Source: a bacterium
GTDB taxonomy: Bacteria; Patescibacteriota; Minisyncoccia; UBA6257; GWB1-50-10
Assembly: GCA_030647415.1 (NCBI GenBank)
Contig: JAUSKB010000010.1
Coordinates: 1-35,069 of the forward strand
Direction: 5' to 3'
Length of the DNA stretch: 35,069 bases
Shown here: in pieces, positions 8,068-15,002 of the stretch
How positions within the stretch are numbered: position 1 is the first letter of the stretch
Layout of the letters: every line of letters starts with the position of its first letter
Position numbers and translations under genes: made by a program
Notes under the pieces: model-generated
Told to the model about the DNA's origin: nothing
The model's input: the letters and a program-made list of their open reading frames with translations, nothing else
Databases searched by the model: none

Positions 8068-8496
8068 ATGGAACCTAACATACAGCTTGCCGTTGTCCTC
8101 GGGTTGATTAGAAATAGTGGGGGGAAAATTCTCCTCCAGAAACGCATCGACACGGTGATACCAGACGCTCATGAGAAGTGGGAGCTTCCCGGCGGGAAGA
8201 TAGATTTTGGGGAAACCCCCGAACACGCGGTTCGGCGTGAGTGCAAAGAAGAAGTTGGGTGCGACGTTAGAGTTATTCGCCTCCTCCCGCTCGCAGGTTC
8301 GAATATGTGGCAACGGACGGATGGCAGGAAACAACAGGCGGTGTACATCTGCTACGAGGTCGAGTGGGTAAGTGGTGACCCAAAGCCTCTCGATAAGAAG
8401 GTTTCCGAGGTGATGTGGTGTTCTAAGGGAGAGATTCTTGCTATGGATACCTTACTACCAGGAGTACGAGAGTTGGTGAGTTTAATAGGGGACTAA
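8068..8496 (+). CDS. NUDIX hydrolase
   Basis: This 142-aa protein carries a complete NUDIX box from GGKIDFGE through REC-KEE-VG (about residues 48-70), which binds the metal and hydrolyses nucleoside-diphosphate-linked substrates. The preceding EKWELPGG and the size fit the MutT/8-oxo-dGTPase or ADP-ribose pyrophosphatase groups; the substrate cannot be read from sequence. No Shine-Dalgarno is seen; TAAAAT lies only three bases before the ATG. It stands alone between the phage-type operon and the four-helix-bundle gene. Confidence 0.9.
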   Translation: MEPNIQLAVVLGLIRNSGGKILLQKRIDTVIPDAHEKWELPGGKIDFGETPEHAVRRECKEEVGCDVRVIRLLPLAGSNMWQRTDGRKQQAVYICYEVEWVSGDPKPLDKKVSEVMWCSKGEILAMDTLLPGVRELVSLIGD

Positions 8497-8523
8497 CATG
8501 AGAGGCATAACGGGGCGTGAGGA

Positions 8524-8544
8524 AAATCTCGAAATGTTAGTATG
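8524..8544. repeat. Left arm of 21-bp inverted repeat around the four-helix-bundle gene
   Basis: This segment (AAATCTCGAAATG core) is complementary to 8998-9018 with 2 mismatches in 21, including 13 perfect consecutive bases. It ends 5 bases before the gene start at 8550. Confidence 0.7.
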
Positions 8545-8549
8545 ACGAT

Positions 8550-8993
8550 ATGGCGACTGTACGTTGCTTTGAGGATCTCATTTGCTGGCAAAAGAGCCGG
8601 ATACTCGCTAATTTTGTCTTCGATATTACTGATCGGAGCGCGTTCAAGGACTTCGACCTGAAGCGGCAGATACGCCGGGCGGCCATCTCGCCACTCTCGA
8701 ACATCGCGGAGGGGTTTGATCGGGGAACCCGGAACGAATTCATTGACGCGCTTTATATTGCAAAGGGTGAAGTGGGGGAGGTGCGGAGCCAGCTCTATAT
8801 CGCGTACGATCGGCGGTACATATCGCAGGCCGACCTTGGGCAGGGACTGGCACTGACCGACGAGTGCGCGCGGCTAATCCAAAGCTTCGCCGAGAAAGTG
8901 AAGGGCGGGGCTCGCTCCGGCACGCAATTCAAGCACGTCCCGCGGCACGACCCGATTGATGACATCATCAAGGGGTATCTTCCGAAGAGCTGA
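8550..8993 (+). CDS. Four-helix-bundle protein (S23/IVS-encoded family)
   Basis: This 147-aa protein matches the small four-helix-bundle family first found in 23S rRNA intervening sequences. It has FEDLICWQKSR near the N-terminus, FDLKRQIRRAAISPLSNIAEGFDR (seen in parts at residues about 30-60), then an EFIDALYIAKGEVGE helix and a final long helix. Members form pentamers or work with diversity-generating retroelements; no reverse transcriptase is near here. The gene lies between inverted repeats at 8524-8544 and 8998-9018, so its whole transcript could be closed into a stem-loop, as rRNA intervening sequences are. The C-terminal 30 residues (HVPRHDPIDDIIKGYLPKS) extend past the usual bundle. 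Confidence 0.88.
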   Translation: MATVRCFEDLICWQKSRILANFVFDITDRSAFKDFDLKRQIRRAAISPLSNIAEGFDRGTRNEFIDALYIAKGEVGEVRSQLYIAYDRRYISQADLGQGLALTDECARLIQSFAEKVKGGARSGTQFKHVPRHDPIDDIIKGYLPKS

Positions 8994-8997
8994 AGAC

Positions 8998-9018
8998 CAT
9001 ATTAGCATTTCGAGATTT
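8998..9018. repeat. Right arm of 21-bp inverted repeat around the four-helix-bundle gene
   Basis: CATATTAGCATTTCGAGATTT is the partner of 8524-8544. It begins 4 bases after the stop codon of the gene it brackets. Confidence 0.7.
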
Positions 9019-9035
9019 CAAGAACTCGAAATCTC
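9012..9035. repeat. Local palindrome GAGATTTC / GAAATCTC
   Basis: Eight perfect base pairs around an 8-base loop, overlapping the right arm of the larger inverted repeat, so the two folds are mutually exclusive. There is no T-tract, so it is not a standard terminator. Confidence 0.6.
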
Positions 9036-9057
9036 AACATATCGATATATCACCCTC

Positions 9058-9393
9058 ATGCACATACTTCGATTCAGGAAGGCAAATAAAAACATTTGGC
9101 GCGCAATCAAGAACGGCACAAAGCGCGTGGAAACGCGTGCCGCAACGCCACGGTACCAGCGTATCGGAGTAGGGGAGCGGGTTCGGTTCGTGTGCGGCAC
9201 GCAGTCGTTCACAAAGTCGGTCCGGCACGTTCGCATGTTTCGGACTGTGCCGGCATTGACTCGCGCCTACCGCGTGAAGGACATTAACCCGTTTTATACG
9301 ACCACGCGCGAGCTCACCGCGATGTACCGCACCTTCCCCGGCTACACGGAGAAGATTAAACGCTATGGTATCGTTGCATTCGAGCTTCAATGA
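9058..9393 (+). CDS. ASCH-domain protein
   Basis: This 111-aa protein fits the ASCH fold (PUA-like, RNA-associated). It opens MHILRFRKANKNIWRAIKNGTKRVETRAA, where the K-x-x-E-x-R pattern is the family signature, and has GVGERVRFVCG as the typical 'G-D-x-v-x-F' strand. Such proteins are thought to bind RNA or modified nucleosides; some hydrolyse acetylated cytidine. The ATG at 9058 gives the family's usual start. Its stop overlaps the next ORF as ATGA. Exact substrate unknown. Confidence 0.75.
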   Translation: MHILRFRKANKNIWRAIKNGTKRVETRAATPRYQRIGVGERVRFVCGTQSFTKSVRHVRMFRTVPALTRAYRVKDINPFYTTTRELTAMYRTFPGYTEKIKRYGIVAFELQ

Positions 9394-9548
9394 AAGTAAC
9401 CAAGAAAAAAATTTCGCGGCGAACCATGGAAATGCTTCACCACTTCTCCTGCGCGAAGTGCCGGAAATGGTGGACGGTAGGGGGCGCTCCAAAACTCAAA
9501 AAGCGGTGGTTCTGCCCCTGGTGCGGCAGGGAAAATAGATATCGGTAG
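9390..9548 (+). CDS. Small zinc-ribbon protein
   Basis: A 52-aa basic protein with two Cys pairs, C-A-K-C and C-P-W-C, about 25 residues apart, a classic zinc-ribbon arrangement. Its ATG overlaps the ASCH stop (ATGA), so translation is probably coupled. Lys/Arg-rich flanks suggest nucleic-acid binding. No named family is recognised. Confidence 0.65.
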   Translation: MKVTKKKISRRTMEMLHHFSCAKCRKWWTVGGAPKLKKRWFCPWCGRENRYR

Positions 9549-9637
9549 CAATGCTGATAGCCACCGATAGTTCGGCATCGATTGTCGCGGTATTCCTCCT
9601 GTTACCAATTACCCTTTGCCCGTTGCATTTTTGTTGA

Positions 9638-9666
9638 TTGACAGAATAGGGGAACCAGGGTAGGAT
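9638..9666 (+). promoter_or_regulatory. Promoter upstream of the T9SS-tail gene
   Basis: TTGACA (9638-9643), 17-base spacer and TAGGAT (9661-9666), about 80 bases before the start at 9745. Confidence 0.55.
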
Positions 9667-9744
9667 TCCGACAGTATTATTCACCCTGGGCAGAAACTAA
9701 CTGCAGCCCGGGATTCACTTTCACAAACACAGAGGAGTCGATAT

Positions 9745-10680
9745 ATGAAAGCGTTGTCGCTGTTTTTTGCGGCGTTGCTTGTGCTCGTACTTGCAGCGCT
9801 TCCGGCCGGGGCGCAGTACATCGCGCCGCCGGACCACACCCCGTGTCCGGGGGAAGGGCCGTTCTCCATGTATTTCTCATGGAACCCCGAGGAGGGGGCG
9901 CTGGGGTACCGGCACACCCTCGAGAAGTTTGATGGGTTTTCGTGGCAGTTCTATACGGATGTCACAAACACCCAAACGAACACCACCGCAGACGGACTTA
10001 TGAATGGAGTCTACCGGTGGCGGGTGAACGCGATTCATGAGGGTAACGCACCGACAGACTGGGGACCATACTGGTATCTGGATGAAAACCCGTTGCCTGT
10101 TCAGCTCGCATCGTTCACCGGAAGGGTGGTGAATGCATCGTCCGTCCATTTGGACTGGGTCACGGTGAGCGAAACGAACAACTATGGGTTCGACGTTCAG
10201 CGTCGAATCGCGGGAACCAGTGCCTGGTATTTGCTGGGATTTGTGCCGGGCAATGGGACAACATTACAACGTCACGACTACTCGTATACGGACAACACCG
10301 CGACGAATGGTTTGTGGCAGTATCGTCTGGTCCAAATCGACCTGGATGGTACGCGGAATGAAGTTGAGCCCATTCAAATCAACATGGGACCAACCTCTGT
10401 CGCGGAAGTCGTCCCGCTCGAGTTCGCACTTGAGCAGAACTATCCGAATCCGTTCAATCCGTCGACGACCATTCGTTTCACCGTCCCGGTAACGGGACCG
10501 GTGACCCTGAAAGTCTACGACCTGGTTGGTCGCGAAGTTGCGATGCTTGCGGACGAGGTGATGCAGGCCGGCGCATACGAACGCACGTTCGACGCAAGCG
10601 GCCTCGCGAGCGGCGTGTACGTCTACCGGTTGCAGAGCGGCGGGAACGTCGCGACGCAGCGGATGACGTTGATGAAATAA
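9745..10680 (+). CDS. Secreted protein with type A T9SS C-terminal sorting domain
   Basis: This 311-aa protein has a clear signal peptide (MKALSLFFAALLVLVLAALP, cut near AGA-Q). It then has a fibronectin-like or jelly-roll middle including LPVQLASFTGRV, and a complete C-terminal sorting domain: FALEQNYPNPFNPSTTIRF, LKVYDLVGREV, and GLASGVYVYRLQSG ending in MTLMK. In Bacteroidota, Ignavibacteriota and relatives this tail sends proteins through the type IX system across the outer membrane. Candidate-phyla bacteria are not known to have that machinery, and none is present here. AGAGGAG lies 11 bases before the ATG. Horizontal transfer is the simplest reading, and assembly chimerism should be excluded. 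Confidence 0.9.
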   Translation: MKALSLFFAALLVLVLAALPAGAQYIAPPDHTPCPGEGPFSMYFSWNPEEGALGYRHTLEKFDGFSWQFYTDVTNTQTNTTADGLMNGVYRWRVNAIHEGNAPTDWGPYWYLDENPLPVQLASFTGRVVNASSVHLDWVTVSETNNYGFDVQRRIAGTSAWYLLGFVPGNGTTLQRHDYSYTDNTATNGLWQYRLVQIDLDGTRNEVEPIQINMGPTSVAEVVPLEFALEQNYPNPFNPSTTIRFTVPVTGPVTLKVYDLVGREVAMLADEVMQAGAYERTFDASGLASGVYVYRLQSGGNVATQRMTLMK

Positions 10681-10970
10681 ACCGCTCCTTTCTTGTATCT
10701 TGCAGATTAGCGAGAGGGGAGTGGGGGGCAGCCACCGCCGGGTCAAAGCCGTGAGTAAGCCGCCGGCAGACCAGCAGTAAGGAGTTACCGAGGATCTTCT
10801 GTGGGGTGATACTACATCGCCCACGAAGTCCAAAGCGGGGCCTCTCTAACCCCAGGGTCTACGGACCAAAACTCCACAACACTGGCCGCCCGCGATGTTT
10901 GCTGGGGGTGTGACGCATAGGAAGTACGAAAAACCGTGCAACGCGCCCCCGCCATTTGTTTGTAAAAAGA
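10681..10970. other. 290-base gap without a convincing gene; possible RNA
   Basis: GC-rich, with short hairpins such as GGGTGAT-ACTAC-ATCGCCC near 10803-10823. It contains none of the conserved blocks I know for RNase P, SRP or tmRNA. The only ORF (10895-11101) runs through a terminator and a palindrome and is rejected. The segment ends at a strong terminator, so it could be the 3' UTR of the T9SS gene or a separate RNA. Confidence 0.3.
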
Positions 10971-11002
10971 AAGCTCCGACAATGTCGGAGCTTCTCATTT
11001 TT
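10971..11002. terminator. Bidirectional terminator
   Basis: AAGCTCCGAC (10971-10980), loop AAT, GTCGGAGCTT (10984-10993), with T-rich sequence to the right and A-rich sequence to the left. It can serve the T9SS region on the plus strand and the nuclease gene on the minus strand. Confidence 0.8.
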
Positions 11003-11028
11003 AATTCAAGGGATTATCAGGAACAGGA

Positions 11029-11074
11029 GTTCATTTTCTCGCTTAGGACGGCCGTCCTAAGCGAGAAAATGAAC
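11029..11074. repeat. Perfect 46-bp palindrome
   Basis: Each 23-base half is the exact reverse complement of the other, with no loop (centre GGACGG/CCGTCC). It lies 23 bases past the nuclease stop codon on the minus strand. It has no T-tract, so it is not an ordinary terminator. Confidence 0.9.
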
Positions 11075-11097
11075 AGCGTCGAAAATTTTTATCTGAC

Positions 11098-11865
11098 TTA
11101 ATGAAGATAGCCAGCCTGCTTCAGCATATCCTCGTGCTCCCACTCCCAAAGCCGCTTTGCCCCGAGAAAGGCACGGAAGTCGTCCTGCCACCGTGGCGAC
11201 TCCTTGAGCTCAATGTGCCCCTCCGGCGGGTTCCACTCGTGCGTGCACGTCCGCTGAAACAAGTTCCCGGCAACCGTCCGCACTTGGTGCTTGCCGCCTT
11301 TCGAACGGAGGACTGCGCCGCAATTGGCGCACGAGCGCGACTGGTCAATGCGAAGTATCCACCGCGTCTCGAGGTCGGGGAGTGTTTGTTGCATCGCGGC
11401 GAAGTAGGCGGAGGTTTGCAGGTCGTAGTCGCGGTAGATAGAGAGGGACGTCTTGATGTCCAGGATGCCGAGCACGCCGCCGATTTCCGCAATTGCGTCG
11501 AGCGTCCCGGCATAGCGCTCGTCGTGGTTCACGAGGCGATGCTCGACATATTCCGGCCGGACCTTCACCTTATTCTCTTCGAGAAATTTCCGGAAGGCAA
11601 TGATGGCAGGAAGGATGGCGGGGGGGGCCTCGGGTTCGCGGCCAAGCAGAACCGCTTCGGCCGCCTCGTGCACCATCGTCCCTTCGGTCGCGGACTGCTT
11701 TTTAATACGCTCACCCTCGGCGAAGCTTGCGAGCCGACCGTAAAAACGGTAGAGTGCCGGCTTCGCCTTAATATCGACAATCTTTGTTACCCGCGGGTAC
11801 CAGAAGCCGTCGATCTCGTATCCGCACTGCTCGCGAAATTCGGTGACGGAGTTGAATTCTGTCAT
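11098..11865 (-). CDS. PD-(D/E)XK superfamily nuclease with Cys insertion
   Basis: This 255-aa protein has the exonuclease-like core of the family: TMVHEAAEAVLLG as motif I helix, YAGTLDAIAEIGG with the first acidic residue, LGILDIKTS as the D-x-K catalytic motif (about residue 140) and YDLQTSAYFAAM as the following Q-containing helix. This resembles RecB/Cas4-like and phage exonucleases. An insertion at residues about 178-215 contains C-A-N-C and C-T-H, a possible zinc site. No Shine-Dalgarno is seen; TACACT lies 5 bases before the ATG. It is divergent from the 130-aa gene. Role in recombination or defence is inferred. Confidence 0.78.
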   Translation of the reverse strand: MTEFNSVTEFREQCGYEIDGFWYPRVTKIVDIKAKPALYRFYGRLASFAEGERIKKQSATEGTMVHEAAEAVLLGREPEAPPAILPAIIAFRKFLEENKVKVRPEYVEHRLVNHDERYAGTLDAIAEIGGVLGILDIKTSLSIYRDYDLQTSAYFAAMQQTLPDLETRWILRIDQSRSCANCGAVLRSKGGKHQVRTVAGNLFQRTCTHEWNPPEGHIELKESPRWQDDFRAFLGAKRLWEWEHEDMLKQAGYLH

Positions 11866-11928
11866 AGAATAGTGTATCCAGTATAGTTAGCAATCCACAT
11901 TTATAACAGCATAACTAAAGGAGAAACT

Positions 11929-12321
11929 ATGAAATTTGCCCTGGTGTACGACGCGTTCAGCACGACCATGACGGACAACGTTACGGATCATCGCATCACT
12001 CGCGTGTATGACGCACCTTCGGTAGAAAAAGTAATTGAAATAATACTCCGCGACGCGGAAGACACGGTCGCGAAGGGCCACAGTGGGGTCGTGATGAATA
12101 GGCCCTCACTGTTTGAGTTGAAGCCAAAAAGAGGGGAGTCTATCCTCGACACCGAGCCATCCTGGGACAGGAGCCATACCGGGAAACTGGTCAGCGCAAT
12201 CACCCACAAACTCAATGAGTTCTCGAAGCGAGAGCGGCGAGCACCGGATGTGCGGCTTATTGGATTTTACAACCAACCATTTTCGATTGCACATATCCCA
12301 CGGTGGGAACGGCCGTGTTGA
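11929..12321 (+). CDS. 130-aa protein of unknown function
   Basis: Strong Shine-Dalgarno (AAAGGAG, 6 bases before the ATG) supports the start. The product opens MKFALVYDAFSTTMTDN and has a charged middle with no transmembrane segment or metal motif. A terminator follows 12 bases after the stop. The gene is monocistronic and divergent from the nuclease gene. I do not recognise the family. Confidence 0.7.
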   Translation: MKFALVYDAFSTTMTDNVTDHRITRVYDAPSVEKVIEIILRDAEDTVAKGHSGVVMNRPSLFELKPKRGESILDTEPSWDRSHTGKLVSAITHKLNEFSKRERRAPDVRLIGFYNQPFSIAHIPRWERPC

Positions 12322-12333
12322 CGGTGAGTAGGC

Positions 12334-12360
12334 GAGTCCCGCCGATGGCGGGACTCTTTT
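12334..12360 (+). terminator. Terminator after the 130-aa gene
   Basis: GAGTCCCGCC (12334-12343), loop GAT, GGCGGGACTC (12347-12356), then TTTT. Confidence 0.9.
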
Positions 12361-12373
12361 CATACACCTAGAC

Positions 12374-13372
12374 TCATTCATTTTTCATATCCTTCCCGCC
12401 ATGGAACTTCTCATGGATGTCCCGGAGCCGTTTGTTGGTGACATGCGTGTAGATCTGCGTCGTTGCGACGTTCTTGTGGCCGAGGAGCTCCTGAACGCTC
12501 CGCAGGTCCGCGCCGCGCGCCAAGAGGTCGGTGGCGTACGTGTGGCGCAGGGCATGCGGCGTAACCTTCTTCGAGAGCCCGGCGCGCATCGCGTACCGCG
12601 ATAGCTGCATCTGGATGTAGCGGGGCGACAGCCGCTTGTCTGCGCCGCTCCGAGACCGCACGTTAGTGAAGAGCGGCTCGGCGGCACCAGCCGCGAATTG
12701 TACGCGGGCGGTGTGGCGCACCGTAAGGTAGGCGCGCACCCACGCGGCGGCATGGGGGGAGATGAACACCGTCCGGGGGTGCCTCCCTTTGCCGATAATC
12801 GGGAGCTCGTAGGTGCGGTCGGGGTCCTTGTCCGTGAGGAACGAAACCTGACCGACGTTCAATGACACGAGTTCCGAGATGCGCATCCCCGACGAGAAGA
12901 ACAGTTCTAGGATGGCGCGGTCGCGCACGCCAGACGGCGTCGTGGTGTCCGGCACCGCGAGCAGGCGCTCCATTTCCTGCATCTCAAGAAATGTGACCGA
13001 GTGCTCTACCCCCTGCTTTGCAAGTTTTATTTTCGAGGAGGGGAGCGCTTCCACGTCACGCTCGGCAAAGAAATCCAGAAGCACTCGCAGTGCGATAAGA
13101 TAGTAGTTCTGGGATTTCTTGGTGAGGCACGTGCCGGATGGGGTCAGGTAGATCCGGGCGAGGTAGAGGCGGTAGTCCCAGATATGGGCCGCGGTGAGCT
13201 CGCGTGGTAGTAGGTCTTTATTCCCGGTGGCAACAAGCCACTTCACGAAGAGCCGCAAGTACTGCCGGTAGTTCTTCTGGGTGTTGCTCGACAGCCCCTT
13301 CTCGACCTCGCAGTAGTCCAGGAAGGGGAGGATGTGCTCGACAATCGGTCTGTCTTTTCCCACGGCTTTCAT
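12374..13372 (-). CDS. xerC/D-like: Xer-like tyrosine recombinase
   Basis: This 332-aa protein is close to XerC/XerD in length. It has the core-binding domain (LDYCEVEKGLSSNTQKNYRQ) and catalytic motifs GMRISELVSL (Arg), IIGKGRHPR (Lys), TPHALRHTYATDLL (H-x-x-R), LGHKNVATTQIYTHV (His and nucleophilic Tyr). Candidate-phyla genomes often have a single Xer that resolves chromosome dimers at dif, so this could be that enzyme. The accessory neighbourhood also allows an integrase of a mobile island. No Shine-Dalgarno is seen; TAGAAT lies 6 bases before the ATG, suggesting a leaderless transcript. Confidence 0.9.
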   Translation of the reverse strand: MKAVGKDRPIVEHILPFLDYCEVEKGLSSNTQKNYRQYLRLFVKWLVATGNKDLLPRELTAAHIWDYRLYLARIYLTPSGTCLTKKSQNYYLIALRVLLDFFAERDVEALPSSKIKLAKQGVEHSVTFLEMQEMERLLAVPDTTTPSGVRDRAILELFFSSGMRISELVSLNVGQVSFLTDKDPDRTYELPIIGKGRHPRTVFISPHAAAWVRAYLTVRHTARVQFAAGAAEPLFTNVRSRSGADKRLSPRYIQMQLSRYAMRAGLSKKVTPHALRHTYATDLLARGADLRSVQELLGHKNVATTQIYTHVTNKRLRDIHEKFHGGKDMKNE

Positions 13373-13569
13373 GTGCTTATTCTACCATACACTATTATTC
13401 GCACAATATATGTAAAACGAACAAGTAGTGGTAAGCCAGCTTGCTTGAATCCTCTCTGAAAATGATGCTTTCGGAGAGCCTAGTGGAATTATCCCCCTAT
13501 AAGTACAAAAGACCCATAAAGGCCAGTTTTGAGCGATTTACGGGGTGCTCTACTCCCTGTTCTGTCTAT

Positions 13570-13594
13570 CAAAAAGCCGCCTTATTGGCGGCTT
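13570..13594 (-). terminator. Terminator of the 92-aa minus-strand gene
   Basis: Read on the minus strand: AAGCCGCC, 5-base loop, GGCGGCTT then TTTTT. It lies 25 bases past the stop of the gene at 13619. A separate 10-bp hairpin (CTCTCTGAAA/TTTCGGAGAG) lies near 13451-13478 in the gap before xer. Confidence 0.85.
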
Positions 13595-13618
13595 AAATTG
13601 TTTTATATCGAATCCCTT

Positions 13619-13897
13619 TCACAATTCCTTTGTGGGAATAGTTCTTAGACGTTCAAGAACCAGTCGGCGGGCATGCGCCTCCATGGCCTCATTAAATTTG
13701 ATACCGAGGTTATGTTGAATGGCTTGCGCAAGTTTCAGCACCTCATTGTCGATAATGCGACGCAGTTTTTGCTCTGCCCAAGTGTCATTCAGCACCCGCA
13801 TGATTTCGTCAATCCGTGATTCATCGAGTCCGCATTCCCGATACACCGCGAGCCATTCAGACATTGAATCATCGGGTATTTTGATTTGAATATCCAA
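13619..13897 (-). CDS. 92-aa helical protein of unknown function
   Basis: The start is TTG with a strong GGAGG 7 bases upstream. The protein begins DIQIKIPDDSMSEWLAVY and is predicted helical and acidic in the first half, basic in the second (ARRLVLERLRTI). It resembles small phage or plasmid proteins in size, but no family is recognised. It is followed by a good terminator, so it is monocistronic or the end of the operon with the broken gene upstream. Confidence 0.65.
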   Translation of the reverse strand: MDIQIKIPDDSMSEWLAVYRECGLDESRIDEIMRVLNDTWAEQKLRRIIDNEVLKLAQAIQHNLGIKFNEAMEAHARRLVLERLRTIPTKEL

Positions 13898-13976
13898 ATT
13901 TTCCTCCGTATGTAGTTGTTTAAGGTCAATATCTTCATTTAAGTAAGCATGTATATCTTATATTCGTCAAGATTGA

Positions 13977-14333
13977 CTAGGAAACGTACTCCCACGTACC
14001 ATCAAGGTAATTTGCTACGCATTTACCACTTGTTCCCATTCCTTCGTCGTCGGCGGTGAACTTACATATTGAGGCGGCAAATCGCATCGATGAGGGAAGT
14101 GACTCGTTTCGGAAATCATACGTCGCTTTTTGAAAGTTGTATAACTCCTTTTTCTCATTCTCCAAAACAACCTCGACTTCATACAGGCACACTCCCGCCG
14201 CATCGTACTGTATCTTCAGCTCAGTACACTTTTTCCCCTGCGTGAGGGTTTCAAAAACCGATTTAATCTCCCCTTGGGAAGGAAATCATTCGGGATTTTT
14301 CTCTGGTGCGGTAAATTTGTTTTCGTTGTTCAT
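13977..14333 (-). pseudogene. Small protein gene interrupted by one in-frame TGA
   Basis: From the ATG at 14331-14333, which has GGGAG 7 bases upstream, the frame reads MNNENKFTAPEKNPE, then TGA (14286-14288), then continues without another stop for 102 codons to 13977. The part after the TGA is protein-like, with Cys residues near GKKCTELKIQYDAAGVCLYEV and SICKFTADDEG. The full product would be 118 aa. Either this is a fresh nonsense mutation or the TGA is read through. A shorter start at a GTG (14190-14192) has no ribosome site. The family is unknown. Confidence 0.65.
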
Positions 14334-14415
14334 ACGGATGCTCCCTGTTGCTATGGGTGGATGAAAATTAATCTGTTCCAAGAGTACCGCTTCAAATGAA
14401 AATGTACAAGTATCA

Positions 14416-14461
14416 GACTTCTCATTCCGTCCCGACCGCGGTCGGGACGGAATGAGAAGTC
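14416..14461. repeat. Second perfect 46-bp palindrome
   Basis: Two exact 23-base reverse-complementary halves with no loop (centre CCGACCG/CGGTCGG). It is flanked by the direct repeat ATGTACAA (14402-14409 and 14469-14476) and an outer inverted pair ACAAGTAT (14406-14413) / ATACTTGT (14485-14492). It has the same length as the palindrome at 11029-11074 but a different sequence. Confidence 0.9.
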
Positions 14462-14523
14462 CTGCAGTATGTACAAATCACTGTATACTTGTCTCTTGCC
14501 ACTAACCTACATTTAAACTAAAC

Positions 14524-14895
14524 CTATTTTGAGAATTTCAAGGACGAGAAAACAAAATCAATGAAAGCTTTGAGTCTCAATACGTACAGTCCTGCATTAC
14601 CCCACACAAACGGAAGTCACAACGGTATGCCGATGAAAGCCGGCCTGGTGTACGTCCACGCTCCGAAGTAGATCGCTATGGATTCCGCCAATGGACCACT
14701 GATAAAAACAAACAGGTAATACACCACATTCCTCGCGTTCCAATCCACCCGCAGCATGAGCAATCCAATCAGTAAAAGTAGCGGAACCGATACGGTGAGA
14801 TTATTCCCGAAGAATGCCGCGACAAGAAGTGTGAGGGCGGCGAGAACGCATGTTGCTAGAAATTTCCGCACCTCGCCATCCATAGTAAGAATCAT
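14524..14895 (-). pseudogene. Membrane protein gene with an in-frame TGA at a probable Trp codon
   Basis: The frame encodes several hydrophobic helices, then FGAWTYTRPAFIGIPL, then TGA (14617-14619), then continues LPFVWGNAGLYVLRL to a TAG at 14524. The pattern 'IP-[W]-LP..WG' is what I recall of small membrane proteins with this motif, so the TGA sits where TGG (Trp) is expected. The full product would be 123 aa with the TGA decoded. With the neighbouring gene at 13977 this makes two adjacent reading frames each broken by a single TGA. No Shine-Dalgarno is seen. Confidence 0.65.
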
Positions 14896-14928
14896 TGCGT
14901 ATCAGTAAACTTACCCGCTAGCCGTCTC

Positions 14929-14954
14929 GGGTGCTATGCCATAGCATAGCACCC
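14929..14954. terminator. Hairpin between the SDR and membrane-protein genes
   Basis: GGGTGCTATG (14929-14938), loop CCATAG, CATAGCACCC (14945-14954). No clear T-tract. It lies 48 bases past the SDR stop on the minus strand. Confidence 0.5.
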
Positions 14955-15002
14955 TCCAACTTATCGATTATTTATATTCGCGCATCAATAATACCCCATG
15001 TC

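Noticed and set aside
8550-8993. Accessory protein of a diversity-generating retroelement
   Set aside because: No reverse transcriptase or template/variable repeat pair was found nearby.
10895-11101. 68-aa ORF
   Set aside because: It runs through a terminator hairpin and a perfect palindrome and has no ribosome site.
13977-14895. Genome-wide TGA recoding
   Set aside because: Several genes end in TGA overlapping the next ATG, and housekeeping genes use TGG for Trp.
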